From: Fasciolopsis buskii
Lineage: Eukaryota; Platyhelminthes; Trematoda; Plagiorchiida; Fasciolidae
Assembly (NCBI GenBank): GCA_008360955.1
Contig: LUCM01004817.1
Location: 463,399-527,398, forward strand
Length of the DNA stretch: 64,000 nucleotides
Direction of reading: 5' to 3'
This document shows positions 23,336 to 36,530 of this stretch, in pieces. The stretch's first letter is position 1; each line of letters opens with the position of its first letter. A program made the position numbers and the translations under genes. The notes under the pieces were generated by a model. It saw only the letters and a list, made by a program, of their open reading frames with translations, did not search any database and was not told where the DNA came from.

Positions 23336-24654
23336 ATCTCGAAGAGTGGATATCACAAAGATTAAATAACCTGTGTTTAATGGAGTTATCAAGTTGTGCG
23401 GTTAAAGGGCTGACGGAAGAATTGTATGTTTTGGGTACTGAGCTGAGGATTTTGGAAAATGCGTAGAATGAGAGACGTGCAAATGCGTAGTAAAAGACGG
23501 ACCCTTAAATGTAGCACAAAACTAGTGACTGTTGATGTAGAAAAAAAGACAACAGTCCTTTGGGTCACATGCACTGTGGGGTCAAACTGTGCCGTCAGCC
23601 CACATATGTGTATGCTCGCGTCAAAAGTAACTCAAGTCTAGTCCCGAAAACACACGCGGACCCAGCAGACGTATCCGATATGACAGTTCACACGCCCTCA
23701 AGATGAGCATCGTTCATCAGACCAGAATCGATGGTACACGCGAAAATTGATCCACGAATTGGCACGCGTTCAAACATTTTTCTTTCCGGCTAAATGAATG
23801 TGATTGACATACAACCGCGCACAATCGCACGGACATGCGGATTGTAATATGGATGATGACCATCGACTGCGATGGCAAAACTCTGGCAAGTCAGTGCTTT
23901 GCGAAAGATCACTATTGTGAGTGTGAGTGCACTTAGTAATTCTCGTCTGGCATGGATCTAGGATACTAAAACTGTCAATCTTTTTAGTGAAGCCTCTTTT
24001 AACGTAAATGTTAAAATGAAGCGTCGTTGTTCACTGTAAATTCCGAATTTCATTTGAGCCCTATGCCTGTCATGAATTAGGCCATTATTAAAAGTGGAAA
24101 AGCGTTTTCCCCTCCCTTAGAGCGTTATGTTTTAGAGTGCGATGATCTGATCACGGTAAACTAACTGGTTTGTGTATCTGTACTCCTTTAGCCGAAATGT
24201 GCAACTTCACGTGGAACCGTTAATGACGACGTCCTAAACAAAACAGTGACTGAATAACTACCGTTCAATCAACAGCCGTCCAAGGAACCTTCATACTTAG
24301 TGTTGTTCAATTTGTGACGCGCGATTCTTGTCTTTGTGGCGTGTGCGAGAACCAATAAGAATGAGTCGCCCGGTTCAGCGACTATGACAAACAGATAAAG
24401 ATCGCATTGAATTTCGAACACGGACGAATCGCGTTAGGAAAAACTCCAAATGATGAATTAAGATGCTGTTTCTCTCTCTGTCTCGATCGGAGGGCCAGAT
24501 GAATGGAACGTTTGGTCTGGGATACTCTCTACGATAATAGCATTAAAATATGGATGGTTATTAGGCTGATTTCGATTCACATGCAACTCAAAGCTTCAGT
24601 ATAATTGGGATTAGACGCATCGAGCCCCAATTCGGCTCCTCGATCTGAACTGCT
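23336..24654. other. No recognisable gene
   Basis: Short frames only. A CTCTCTCTGTCTC stretch near 24471-24483 is the only local low-complexity feature. I see nothing to name. Confidence 0.5.
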
Positions 24655-25035
24655 CTCAAAAGGATCCCACATGGCCGTTGCTTTCCGGTAGCTTCCGCTG
24701 AAAAATTCCTACGCATTGCCTTCTGGTGGTGGATCTGCCTTAATCAACTTACTACCAGAAAAGTGAACGTTCGGCGCTCTTAATCGGGTTGACTGCTTCT
24801 TGGTTGTAATTCCAGATAAGATGGGTAGACTCTGGTTCTAAATCAATCACGGCAGGTCTATGAAGCATTTGGCACCGGAATGATATACTGGGCACTCAGG
24901 ATGTCTAGCCCCATCCGAAAGGCACATGAATTGAATGGCCGGCCACCGGTTCCCAATGGGTTACAAGACCCTCGGATTATTTTATTCCATTGTAGGACCT
25001 TTGTGGGACCTTCCTCTCAGTCAACCGGGCAATAT
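24655..25035 (+). repeat. Family X repeat, copy 2 (interrupted frame)
   Basis: Aligns with the minus strand of 19085-19560. In the frame matching copy 1 it encodes PHGRCFPVASAEKFLRIAFW, later NVRRS, then RMSSPIRKAHELN and PVPNGLQDP, broken by several stops. Shared DNA blocks include AGGATGTCTAGCCCCATCCG. Diverged and inactive, but informative because the alignable frame is kept across most of its length. Confidence 0.75.
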
Positions 25036-26086
25036 TCAGCTATCTGACTAACCATAGTTCGCTATGGATAACTGATGACGTGAAGGAAAGGAGAGTTATC
25101 ATATGCATGAAGAACTATCCACAGTGTTTCTTCCTCATTGTTGTCTCCATTCTTCATGTTTCCGATGACCCCCCATCCATGAATCAATCGTGAAAAATGT
25201 GCAAGATTGCCGTATTTTGTATTCTGCGACATGTATTTATTGGATTGGTATCAAAAGTATTCGCAACATATAAGTGCCACAGTAGATTTATCCATATAGA
25301 TGCAAGTTGTGTACTAGCTTTTCCGATTTCCAATTCTTCTCTATGTTGTGTTCAATTCATTTTTATGACATACGTCTTTCTGTTCGTGAGTTAATCATCT
25401 CTAAGCTCTAATGCCTAACCCTGCAAAGATTATCTCTCTTGTTGGACTTTTTAAGCCCTCCTGTCCACGGTCAGTCTATATTGTCAGTCTGACTAACAGA
25501 AGTTCCATTATCCCTAACGCTATCGCCCTGTGGAGTTGATTCGCCAGTTTCTATTCTGGTAGACTGTGGTTTGCCCCTCCACCTCGATCGCATTGGAAAA
25601 GTGACCTTGACTGAGACTGGTTTTATTGGGTCGATTTTGATATTCGTGCAAAGTGTGTCATGTGTTTAACCTATTTTTCGACACATTCCTTACATCATTT
25701 GGTCCTGATATTTACAAACTGTGTCGTGTTCTTTTTATGGCGATTTCGAGTTTGATTGATCTTAGACTGCAAAGTTTCGGCTTGTGATCAACGTTCAAGT
25801 TTGTCTCCATTCGTGACTGGTCCATATGGAAGCTCGCTAGATCGCAGTCGGGCTCTTGACGTTCTGGGGCGCTTTGTCTACGTTACTTCAACTACCATTT
25901 CAGCGCTGGTAAAGAAAAATCCATGCAGCATTTTAAGTATATGAAAGAACATTCTATTCCAGTTAATTCGATTAGCCTTTCAAATAGTTAATCATGCAGC
26001 CTCAACATTCAACTTGCCGTTGGAAGTTACGGTTTCAATGCTTGGATTTTAGACTTGTGATGTGTTATTAGTAGCGATTACCCGTC
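25036..26086. other. No recognisable gene
   Basis: Frames of 65 and 62 codons (25197-25394, 25756-25944) without domains. Nothing else seen. Confidence 0.5.
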
Positions 26087-26185
26087 ACCACAAATCGGGG
26101 ATGCAAACCCGAGATGAATGAGTGTGAGCCGAACACGATAGACTTTAGGGTTATCCGCATTGAGTCTAAACGGTCAGTCGAGCAT
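26087..26185 (-). repeat. tRNA-like SINE head, family not assigned
   Basis: On the minus strand: GTTTAGACTCAATGCGGATA as A-box region, CCCTAAAGTCTATCGTGTTC, then the B-box-like CGGGTTTGCATCCCCG. A-to-B spacing is tRNA-like. It shares CTCAATGYGGA with the minus strand at 12955-13025. No acceptor stem closes, so this is a SINE head or pseudo-tRNA. Confidence 0.5.
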
Positions 26186-26276
26186 CAAAACCTCCTCATA
26201 TAGTAGGCATATTTCTCACCAAATTTTGCAAGCCATTACCCTTAAAACGTCAGGTGATCAACTCCGTTGATAGCCT

Positions 26277-26463
26277 GCCCGGCCAGACGTAATGTCTAAG
26301 GCGTTCGACTCAAGATCGTTCGTCCCGGATGCGCGTCCCAGTTCGGGCGTGGGGGATATGCACTGCTGATGATTCCTGACAAGGATGGAACAGCTGGGCA
26401 ATGTTTCCATGGTCGTTTAGTACTGAGCTGATCGATGATATCACGTGGTGAGCTATTTCATGG
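26277..26463 (+). repeat. SINE-1, full-length copy
   Basis: GCCCGG head, anticodon-loop-like CTCAAGA, the same head and body as the copy at 20270, and the 3' end GATGATATCACGTGGTGAGC...TTTCATGG. Its 82 bases at 26315-26396 are identical to 20306-20387, while both flanks differ, so the two are separate insertions of closely related masters. Unit A is missing upstream, though GCCTGCCC directly before the head is shared. Confidence 0.9.
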
Positions 26464-27149
26464 AAAAATAATCAAAATTCTTACTCCTAACAATTTCTAA
26501 GTAAGTACAGAGTTTAGTTTCACTTGTTCTCAATTGGGAGCTAAATTTTGACATTTGTCTAATCGATCATTGTTATTGAAATAGTCGAATTGCGATCAAG
26601 ACGTATACACCCTGGTCCCGCAGACTTAGCGCGAAGAAATTCCCAATGTCCAAGGAACTCAAATCGAATGTTAATGAACTGATTCTGTTCGTGTACTCCA
26701 TGCGCATTCATATTGGAATATTTTGTATTCAAGTTTTTTGTGATCGAAATAGGATTTGCATAATCAGACTTAGGTCAAAGCATCAGTCGAAATACAAATC
26801 AGCGACACAATGGAACTGGAACAATCCGAGAAGAAAATATTGCCTCGGTCGATAAAGAATTCGTTTGTAAGGGGTTTATTAGGTCTCAGACGGATGAAAT
26901 TGTCTAGATAATTTCTTGTGAACGATCGTTGTGAGATTTGATTGGACTAACCGCAGTTCGGAGATAGAACTATTTTGGAGTTAAATAAAATCAAAGTACC
27001 ATGCAAACATAAAATTAGGGTTGGAGGATTTTACAGATTGGCGTTTACGATTCCTAACAAGCCTGATGAGACGTTGCTTCCACGGTTTATCAATCCTGAG
27101 TTGGTTCTTGGTGATTTGAGAAGTATTATGAATCTATCATTAATTAAAA
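26464..27149. other. No recognisable gene
   Basis: Short frames (26646-26855, 26975-27190) without domains. The second runs into HH-like copy D. An exact CTGATGAG at about 27063 is not followed by a GAAAC at ribozyme spacing and is not claimed. Confidence 0.5.
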
Positions 27150-27236
27150 CCATCAATAATCGTGAAACCGGTCGTGTGCTTCCGGGGTAGTTTTGTTCAT
27201 GCATTCGTGTGCGAAATACAATGTGGATAACAAATC
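27150..27236 (+). repeat. HH-like repeat family, copy D (5' truncated)
   Basis: Contains ATCGTGAAACCGGTCGTGTG, then CTTCCGGGGTAGTTTTGTTC and ATGCATTCGTGTGCGAAATA. The CTGANGA block is missing; similarity starts at about CATCAATAATCG. This is one of only two copies with a T where hammerhead position 16.1 would fall (GGTA). Confidence 0.8.
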
Positions 27237-30200
27237 AACAAGAGTTGAAGTAACTCGTCTTTCAGTCATAACATCTTATAAAATACTGTTTCGATGCTCA
27301 TTGACTTGTATTTGCGTTACAAATGGTCTTAAACTTTGTAATTCTGATACCTGGCAACCAAACGTTACTTAGTAGCTGAGGAAATAGAGAATGTATGGCA
27401 GAAAACACAAAAACCCAAGAGTAACAAGTTGAAGACTAACTGACAAATCCAATGACATTTATTAGAAAGTTCATTCAAGCTTTAGATGATACGAACGAAC
27501 ACAAAAATGGTCACCACTTGAAACAACAAGTGGTTAACAAACTTGCCGATTTCGTACCTGATAGTAGAATCAATATTTGTGGTTCGCCTGTGAAGCATAA
27601 AGAGACGATTTTGTCTGGATCACAAGAGTATTCGTCACCATCACCATCATCATAATCATCATCATCATCGATTCAGAATGTCCCCATTTTCTTCTGTATT
27701 TAACTCACCGGTTGTCCTCACGAAGCTCATGGCATGTTCCAATAACTCATTAACAAAGAAGATCGTGACTAAGTGGCGAAACCAGCAAGGTTTTTCCTCC
27801 CAGACTGATTTGTTTTCCATTCTATCGAGCAGCAATCCATGGCGAGGTTTATATTATTGTTTTATCCAGAAGAGAACAAAAGATAGTGATCTGAAGTCCA
27901 TAGTCACGAATGGTTACTTCGACATCAAACCGTTTTCGCTGGCAAAAGTAGGAAACAAACGTTTCTCCAAAAGCGGATATACTACATGTTTCATTGCGAA
28001 AAGCATGAGGGCGAGCAAAACGGAAGTCAACCTTCGAACAGCTAAGAAAGCCACATGTATATCAGTTCGTTGTAGAGGAGTCAATACAGCAGATGTTACA
28101 CACAGAGGATTTCAAGGCGTAATCAGAAATTTATTTTCCCTGATAAGAATAGTTTTTTCATATCTCGGCTAGTACTTTTTTACAAACGAAACAAAGACCA
28201 CTTGTTAAATTTGCCTCCTACTTTATGCATCTAGTCCCTTGAATTTATTGATCAGTTTACATAGGCTGAACCACAAAGACTGCCGTGAAGACATTAGGGG
28301 AACAACGGTGCCTGGGCAAAGTATCAATAAATATAGAAAAACGACAATTACCGTGTGTCTAAAACAATCTGATCATTTGATCGATGGATTTGAAGTTTTT
28401 CTTTCTATCTGCACCATAAGAGATAGGGAATGATAAGGCCATCTACAACAGAGACCATACATTGGTCTGCTTAGTCCCATCTATGACCAAATAAAGAACA
28501 CGTCAAGCTTGCCAACTCCTCTTCTAACCGTTCACGGCTAATACGATTGCGTAATCAGCTACCCAGTGGGACAGACGTAATATTCATTGATTTGCACAAT
28601 CTATCATGATACCATCCAAGTAATTGATGTATTTTATGGAAAAGATGGACGTTGTAGTTTGATCACTTAGCTCTACCTGGATCGGTCACGATATCGAGAT
28701 AAACTGGGGGGACCTACGTTGTCAATCTTCCGTGAGTAAGACAATCACAATGATAATATTTAATTGGTGGGGACTGACTAGATTTCATCCAAACGGGCAA
28801 GTCATAAACGAAATTGCAAGGCATCAAATTACACCCAAACTGGTTAGAACCAAGTTAAAATAAACGTATGAATCTATTTCCGCAATTGATTTGTGTTTTG
28901 CTAAGCGATTTCAGGCAGCACTTTTGAACAATCAAAATCGATCATCTGTCTGTGACTGCACACTCAATGGACCACTCAATCGATACTTGCTAAGAATACG
29001 TATACATATATATATGCACACAATGTGACGTGCAACGTTAAACTGGAAAGTGCATGCAACATTTGCTCATATATTATGTCTGGCTGGTTGGACACATTGA
29101 TTGACTTTGCAATGTCATTCCAAGGACACAGAGCCATAGATTGCGCAACCTGTTTCAGACTGTGCAAGTATACGCAACGTGTTGATGCAAGTTAGCCGAT
29201 GGAACCAACGGGTCACAATTACCGTTAGACAAAATTGACCACAACCCCCCAGTGGTTCATGAGATCTTGTTAACTGGACAAATTTCCATTGTGACCGTTG
29301 GATTGAGGAATAGATTTTGTTCACCTGTTTCGAGGGTCATGGTCTTCACATACTCCATGGGATTATTTGGTTTCACACTACTTGACCCCGGCTATTAAGT
29401 AATTCTGCCGGGTCGTGTCCTCTAAACCATGCCTCACATTCTTAAAGCTACAAGTGGAAGTTGGGTGGAGGATGAGGACCAAAGAGGTGCAGACTGTCAT
29501 CAAATTTACAACTGTCTACCTAATAAGTAATTCCACTCTCGTTAGAAATCTCTTACTTTTGATGGGCTACTGTCGTTGGTGCAAAATGCCTCAGGCTGAT
29601 TGTTTATTTTCTCCAATGTGTTAAATTTGGATTTTCACCATTAGATTGATCTGATTAGAACCATTAAGTATGATACTCCCGACCGCCGGTGAATTTGATC
29701 TTTTAATTAGTTTTGTACCAGTAAGGTTATGTTCGAAAAATTCAAGTGGGTAAATAACTTCTCATGGATAAGTCGGTTATTGTAGGAATTCAGTCAAGGC
29801 CAGTCTATTCTTTGAGCCAGTTCATTTGGTATACGTATGGTGGCCTCGCATTGTTTCGAAAACAGAAAAAAATGTGTGCTCGGAAAGAAACAGCTGAGAG
29901 TCAATTCCACATAACTACTGGTCAAATAAAGACGGAGAGAAACTGGCGACAGTGTTGATTGATTAGTACGGGAAAGTGAGTACACAATTTGAACTCACCG
30001 GAATCTGTCTGCCAGTTTTCCCTATACGTGCGTACCTGTTCGCAGTAGTTCGAAGTCAGTAATCGGCGGATGAATGTCTACCCGGTGGTGTATTGATCTC
30101 CCGAACAAACGCAAACCCCCAATCTGGATCTTCGACTCAATCCAAATGGATCGAGCGTGCATTCGAGGATCCGATCAGGATGCCAATGATCGGTCAGATC

Positions 30201-32501
30201 AAGCATATGCATATGCATACATATATACATGAATACACACGAACCGAGCAGGCATTACCCACAGACACTGCTTGTCTGTGTGTGCATGACGCAGATGAAA
30301 CTTTGGTTCGCATGCTCAATGCAGTAATCATGATCAAATAATTTTCAAAGTGATAAACTCGATCAGGCTGAGACGGGAACATTGTGCAGCTAGTATAAAC
30401 GAAGTCAAATTACAAATGACCCAGCTTTTTATACCCTAACCAAGAAGTGAGGTTCGGTTGGTTGGCTAGGTGATCAGAAGCCTACGGATTGACCTTAGCG
30501 CGTGCGTCTATCTATTTGTCATAAATGACCGAAGTGAGTGTGCCAGGAGACGATGGCCTTAATCGGGATGATTTTGTATCCATCACACTAGCAGACATAC
30601 AGGCACAGGCCTACGTTCAGGTGGTCAAACATATATCAACGAACAACACAGAGCATATGCTCCCATCTTACAATCTAAGTGTGCACACACGCGCGCATGC
30701 GTACAGTTGCCGATCGAACTAGGGTGTGCGCAATAGACCACATCGAGTCCCATATGTGCTGACGTTCGCAAACCGACAGAGAACTTGAACAGAGTTTCTG
30801 TACAGATAAACCACAATCTTGACCTCTTCCTATAACCAAAGTCTTCATAAGACGCTACTTCTATTCTGTATATTTTCCTGATCACATACGGGCATACACG
30901 CGGGGGCACACGCACACATCACATTCGTAATTCTTCCCGTTATGCTCTGCCCTGGTTGATTCTTTCAACATTCCATCCCCGTTGGATAAATTACCTAGCC
31001 AAGCCTGCATGCACATTCGTTAATCCATGAAGAGCAGTGACCGGAGCAGTCCTTCACCGGACTGATGTACAAATTTGTACCGTGGTCTTTTGTGATCGTT
31101 GACAGTGTGGGAATCGTGTCCGCCAGAAAACGAACGAGAGGGGTGAGAGCGTTTGAGAAATATAGTCAGTCTACCATATCTCCCACTAAGTTGACCTCAA
31201 AATTGGATAAAGGGGACAGCAGTGTTTGAAGACCTCATAATTACTTGCAAAAGTGGAGAAATATGTTCGCAAAGAAGCGATAGAAGTGCATATTCCTTCG
31301 TAGATAGACTTTTTCATATTCATTTTGCGTGCATTAAAACTAAATGTGAATGGTTTTTTTGTTTCCAAACTCGAAAACTTCTTTGATCACACGCACATCG
31401 ATCAACTGTCAGTCTCAGTGTTCGTGACTCGGGTCACCTTTCATCAATGGCGATCCCAAACACGACACAACTAGGCGCGATGCGCACACGAATGCAAACA
31501 TGAACTCACGCACTAGCCATCGTTGTCCTTTCAAGGTCATTTGTTATGACGTATCCTGATCGGGCCAAACACGAAAACGATCTCCAATGGCACCTTCTTT
31601 CACTACACACACACATCATTGGTCAGCCTCCGCGGTCTTTCAGTAACACGAAAGTTGACTTCTCTTAGTGAAACTGAGGTGGAATTACCGAATGGCAGGG
31701 AGGCTGAAAAGCGTGGCTAGATCTGCGAATAATCTGACCTGCGTGCTTGTGAGTGTGCGCCCAAGCAACAAAACACGAGCATAAAAAGAAAACCCGAAGT
31801 TGAAACAAATGGATGAACAGTGGACCGATTCGACGTCCAAGCGAATGAATGATTGACAGATAGGTGGTCGGGTTCATTATCAAATATAAGGTGTTCAATT
31901 AGGCTTAACTGATACATTGATATGGAGATGAATACACACAGGCACGAACGCAAGCTTGTCCTTACACTGGAAATAATCAAAGACTACTTGAATATTCGAG
32001 AAAGTGTTTTTCCTAGCCCTATCGCACCTTTCTTCACGAGTTCATTCACACACATGCAAGTAATTTAACGTTGATACTAGAGGCACTGGCTATCGGTTGT
32101 CTGTCTCTATTTGTCGTTTCGTAGACTCGGACTGCTCCTATTATTCTTCACGAACTGGGTTAGAATAAATAAGCATTTTTTTGATAGCAAATATCGCAAA
32201 ACGATTGCACCTGATGATTATAGTGCCATCAAGTACAGTGACTCGGTAACCTCAGATGAATTTTGCCAGTGGTTGTCATGTCAACGCAGGAACTTGTATT
32301 TTTCCCCCAACAGAGATGACGGCTGACAGAAATATCCCGAGACCATCAAAAAACGGTCAACGGTTACTAAACAATAGTCAGTCAATTTCATACCGTATTC
32401 GGATTATTCGACCGCAGTTTCCGGCAGCAACGTTTCAAACAGTCTGGTCCAGTCATTGTGCTTTCCCGTCGTTCTGTTAGCGTTTGAACAAAACAAAAGT
32501 A
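27237..32501. other. No recognisable gene; 164-codon frame and a CAT microsatellite
   Basis: The plus-strand frame 27678-28172 (164 codons, ATG start) has no recognisable domain and follows immediately on a CAT microsatellite. Further right are many frames under 100 codons, some in opposed pairs. Short alternating tracts occur near 29005 (TACATATATATATGC), 30203 (CATATGCATATGCATA) and 30685 (CACACACGCGCGCATGCG). I found no element boundary or second copy in this 5 kb. Confidence 0.45.
27633..27669. repeat. (CAT/ATC)n microsatellite
   Basis: CACCATCACCATCATCAT, one AAT interruption, then ATC units to 27669. It ends just before the 164-codon frame at 27678. Confidence 0.9.
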
Positions 32502-32502
32502 A

Positions 32503-32521
32503 TACTACTACTACTACTACT

Positions 32522-32562
<41 letters not shown>

Positions 32563-32563
32563 C
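32503..32563. repeat. Compound (ACT)n-(AAC)n microsatellite
   Basis: About seven ACT units followed by fourteen pure AAC units (32522-32563). In the plus-strand frame 32484-32801 they read as Leu and Thr runs, which explains that frame's odd composition and argues against it being a gene. Confidence 0.95.
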
Positions 32564-34401
32564 TGTCGTCGATCAATTAGCCATCAAACTGGTCGGATGC
32601 AATGCTACCTCGATGGTATGTGAAATAAAAACACGTATCGAAATAATGTGTATTTTTAAGCGTCTTGGTGTTGTTATCTCCTCGAGGCCTAATTGTAACC
32701 GGTCCATGCACGTAGGACAAACACGTCAGAGTTTGTCGTCGGGATACGCATATGGTTTTTCGACTTGTCTTTCAATATCCTCGTTTAATTTCTTGTGTTA
32801 GGACAGAATGACAGATTGCTTTTCCTTGGATTGTTTACCAAACGACTGAGCTCTAAATGACTCATTTCCGATTAGTTCTATGCGCATCGTTAGAGTGAGC
32901 CGAGGCTTACTTGATTGGGATTGCTGGAACAATAGTGAGACTTAGGTAATTCAGTCACCAAAGATTATCAAAGTTATGCTTAAGCAAATGTAGTGACAAT
33001 CGGTGCACTTGTCGTCATGGTCACGATTGTTTATGACTACATGTGACGAGGAAGAAAAGAGATGATTGGGTAGGTAACGGCCAGAATAACTGTTTTATCG
33101 TTCTGGTGTTGTTGGACAAACAGGATTAGAGGACAATCCACTTGTTTGTAGTTCTTTATTAGGTCAGTATGTTGGAAAGTTCTACTAAAGAGCCCATATT
33201 TCTATTTTACTACTATTTATTTTGGATACGACCAGAGATTCACATGGAACCACATAATTGCTTCGCATTTTAGTGGTTATGAAACGCTTACAAGAAGAAG
33301 GAGTAGGAGGAAGAGGAACCAGAAGGAGAAAGACAGGCACACAGTGAAACATTTTCATATAGGTTCGTTTTCCATTCACATACCAAATGATAACTTACTA
33401 ACGAATCTAATCTATCTCATACAGCTTTCGTGAACTGTCCACGCTACTCGATCTATAGCCAAAACCAAACAGATCATGCAAACATTTCTATGATATCTAT
33501 CGTGAACCGACCTGTTTTTCACTCATGAACAGTAAGAAAATGTTACTTGGTTGGTGTGGATTTGTTTTGTTCGAAAAATTGCTTCAAAACCAGACAGACC
33601 ACACATTCCCAGTCGGAATCGTATGCGGAATGCCGTGAGGTTAAATTTTACCACGATGACCGTTCGACCATCAATGGCCAAGTCACATTCACTGGATTCG
33701 TGGACCCTTGTGACAAAACAACTGAAAGTCCAAATTTGAATGATACTTCCATGTAATGATTTATCGTGTGGTGATTACATCCAACTCATAAATTTAGAGG
33801 CACAAAAAAATCAACTAGTTAGTTTATTGATCAACAGAATTGCCCCGTCATCGTGCCCAAGGTAGCCAATCTACACGGGATGAATGACTGTAAGTTGAAT
33901 ATCAGCTCTGAGTAGGCGAGTCTCCAAGATACACAACCCATCTTTCGCTGGGTTTCGATAGCTACAGCCCGCGGATCACGGGAGTAGAAAATCGACTCAC
34001 AAAAAAACAGTCGATTTCTGTGACCTACTGCGGAGGTGCTGAGTAACACACTACTCATTTTCTCTGAATATATTATTGTTCATACTTTTTTTACTATGGT
34101 TCTTCCAATTATCGTAACAGTAGGTGCAATGACAGTTATCAAAGACGGGTAAATTCAGGAGGAGAAGGAATGTGGGTAATTTACAGACATTTTGAGGTTT
34201 ATGCACAAACTATCCAGTGCACATATCGTCCCCGCATCACAACGCCGAATCATTTTGTGTCACCTTCGTCTGACTGGAAATGTTATCCAATTAGTACCGG
34301 ATTTCTCGACTGAACCAACTCTTTCAACTCTGTCAACAAGTCCATGTTATATATATATTAAGTCGCGTGGTTTGCCAATGTCTATTTCCATCTTTTGTTT
34401 T
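32564..34401. other. No recognisable gene
   Basis: Short frames without domains; a purine-rich GAAGAAGGAGTAGGAGG stretch near 33293-33335. Nothing else to name. Confidence 0.5.
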
Positions 34402-34565
34402 GATACCTTTATTAACGGAATAACCACGTGTATTATTTTTTCAGGAAGGGGACCGTAGCCATAAGAGGGCTGCCGAGGATGGAGGTTGGCCGGCGATGAC
34501 AGGACTCGAACCAGCGACCTTCATGTCCAAACACCATGACCTTATCCGTCTTAGCACCCCCGATC
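34402..34565 (-). repeat. SINE-2 copy, minus strand, well preserved
   Basis: On the minus strand an A-box-like segment ending GACGGATAAGG, then GTTTGGACATGAAGGTCGCT, the B-box GGTTCGAGTCC, then TGTCATCGCCGGCCAACCTC, CGGCAGCCCTCTTATGGCTA, CCCCTTCCTGAAAAAATAAT and the tail GTTATTCCGTTAATAAAGG. It is the cleanest SINE-2 head in the window and useful as a reference copy. Confidence 0.9.
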
Positions 34566-36357
34566 AAATGGGTTCGAGAAATCAATCTATATCACATTTC
34601 GACCACCACATGTGTATTTTAAACATGACATACCACGAGCTCGTTATGAAAAACAAAACAAGATTAATTCATCGATTATTCTGCTAGAAATCTAGCACTA
34701 ATAAACAGTAGCAATCGATAGGCCAGCACCTATCTTCCAGTTCGACGAGGCATCTTGCAACTCCTAGGTGAAATTGCTTTTAATTCATCCACGAAGAAGC
34801 TCCAAAATTTTCAAGTTAGTATCCACTGTTTAGATAACCCCATTTAATTATCACTCCATGACAAAAAATTGGATTAAGTCAAGGTTCAGGTAGGGGTAGG
34901 ATTTTATATGAAATTCACCCTCCGTACATCCAGGTGTATTTTACCCCGAGTACGTCAGGTTGAAAGAAAGCCACACTACTCAGGATAACATATTTGCTAA
35001 CTCTTGGTAGAGTGAATCACGGGATTTCGTCGGGAGACACGTCCCGTTTTCTATACTGGCTATTCCCTTGGTTACCAGAACGACAAACTTCCCCCATTTG
35101 AAGCGAACTCTCTTTTGATTGGTTGATAAAGATCTAATTTTATTCATGTGAGAGTGAAAAACTTGGATGACAATAAGAAAGCGGGACAACTTTGTTGGAC
35201 AGTTTTCTTCTGGGAAACTCTATTTTGCAAGTATTTTCCAGGTTACGACATGCCACGTATTCATCAACGAAATTGTTGGGTCGTTAGACTGAGGAGCTCA
35301 GTATTTTCTGCTATTGTGCAGGATAATTATATTCCTTGTGCTGTTATGCGATTAATTCATGCTACATATCTGGACGACGGTGCATTAAATATCAATAAGC
35401 TTGTAGTCACTTTTGGACCTGGTTAAGTCCGACCATGAAAAACATGTTTCTGACTTGGTTCATTCGTTCAATATGGTGTAAATGGTGGCCATGTTTTATT
35501 TAAAATACTGGATCAGTTTAAACTCAAAGGTTTAAATCAAACGGTTTTTTAAAATCAGCTTCTTATTCTCTACATTGTGGTACCAAAAGATTTTACTTTA
35601 CAGTCACTTTAACCATGTAAACGATTAACGCAGTGCGCTTCACTGACCTTGAATTTGATGTAAATCAGGATCTTTTCCAAATGAAAACTTGTCCGTTCGT
35701 GATCGACCATGATTGCTGAACCTCAGTTAAAGCAATATAACGACTAATTATTTTCAGTCTACAAATACAGGTGCATTCACGAGTAGATGACTTGACAAAA
35801 TAAGTGTTTTTGTTGGACAAGGGACCTTGTCATTTATAAGTTTAAACTAGGATAAACCCTGAGACCCTTCCAAAAGCGCTTGTGGAATTTTCGTGCCCTA
35901 GTAGGGTTGTATTTCCTATGTTCAGATGCGTCTACCCAGACAACCAAAATCATCCGTGTTTAACTTGTCATGTTGCGATCTACAAACAGATGTAATAAAG
36001 GAAACCTGTAGATAAATTCATGGTATTTGTTGGTGCTTCTTCAAACCAGGTGAGTACTAGAGTCTTAAAGACATTAACAGAGAACATTCTTTGAATGCGT
36101 CACAATCGGCGGCAACCCATTTTTATGGACCAGCTTTAACAATACTTGCGTGCATAGTCACTGGAGAGCTTATGCACCTGTGTCAAAATAACCAGTTAGT
36201 TATTTTCAAGTTTTCTGTCGCTTAGCAGCAGCCTTCGGCTATCCTGTATTAGTCTCCGTCTACGATTTTGCAATCTTGGCCAGAACTGGAATGAATGGAA
36301 TTTTCAAACAACGTACGGCGCAAACGTGTACAACATACGAGTAGTCTGTAACCCAGT
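34566..36357. other. No recognisable gene
   Basis: A 92-codon frame at 35148-35426 is the longest; no domain. Nothing else seen. Confidence 0.5.
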
Positions 36358-36530
36358 GACGGCGGTGGTCTAGTGGGTGGAATCGTGATGTTCGGACGTG
36401 AAGGTCAAGGGTTCGAATCTTCCCATTTCCCGTCAACTTTCCTGCTTAACAGTCCTCAGTTGGCCGCGGCCTTCTTTCTGGAAATGATGTGCACTGATAT
36501 TTTATCAATGAAGGAAGTAAGAGATAAAGC
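36358..36530 (+). repeat. SINE-2 copy, plus strand
   Basis: GGCGGTGGTCTAGTGGGTGG at the A-box, GACGTGAAGGTCAAGGGTTC into the B-box GGTTCGAATC, then CCGTCAACTTTCCTGC, CAGTCCTCAGTTGGCCGCGG, CTTTCTGGAAATGATGTGCA and the tail TCAATGAAGGAAGTAAGAG. Head and tail are both present, so it is close to full length. Confidence 0.9.

Noticed and set aside
27061..27070. Exact CTGATGAG, considered as a hammerhead core
   Set aside because: No GAAAC at suitable spacing and no flanking complementary stems.
27678..28172. 164-codon plus-strand frame after the CAT microsatellite
   Set aside because: No recognisable domain, no second copy and no splice or promoter context; a frame of this size can occur by chance in 64 kb.
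32484..32801. 105-codon frame with Leu and Thr runs
   Set aside because: The runs are the ACT/AAC microsatellite; the remainder has no domain.
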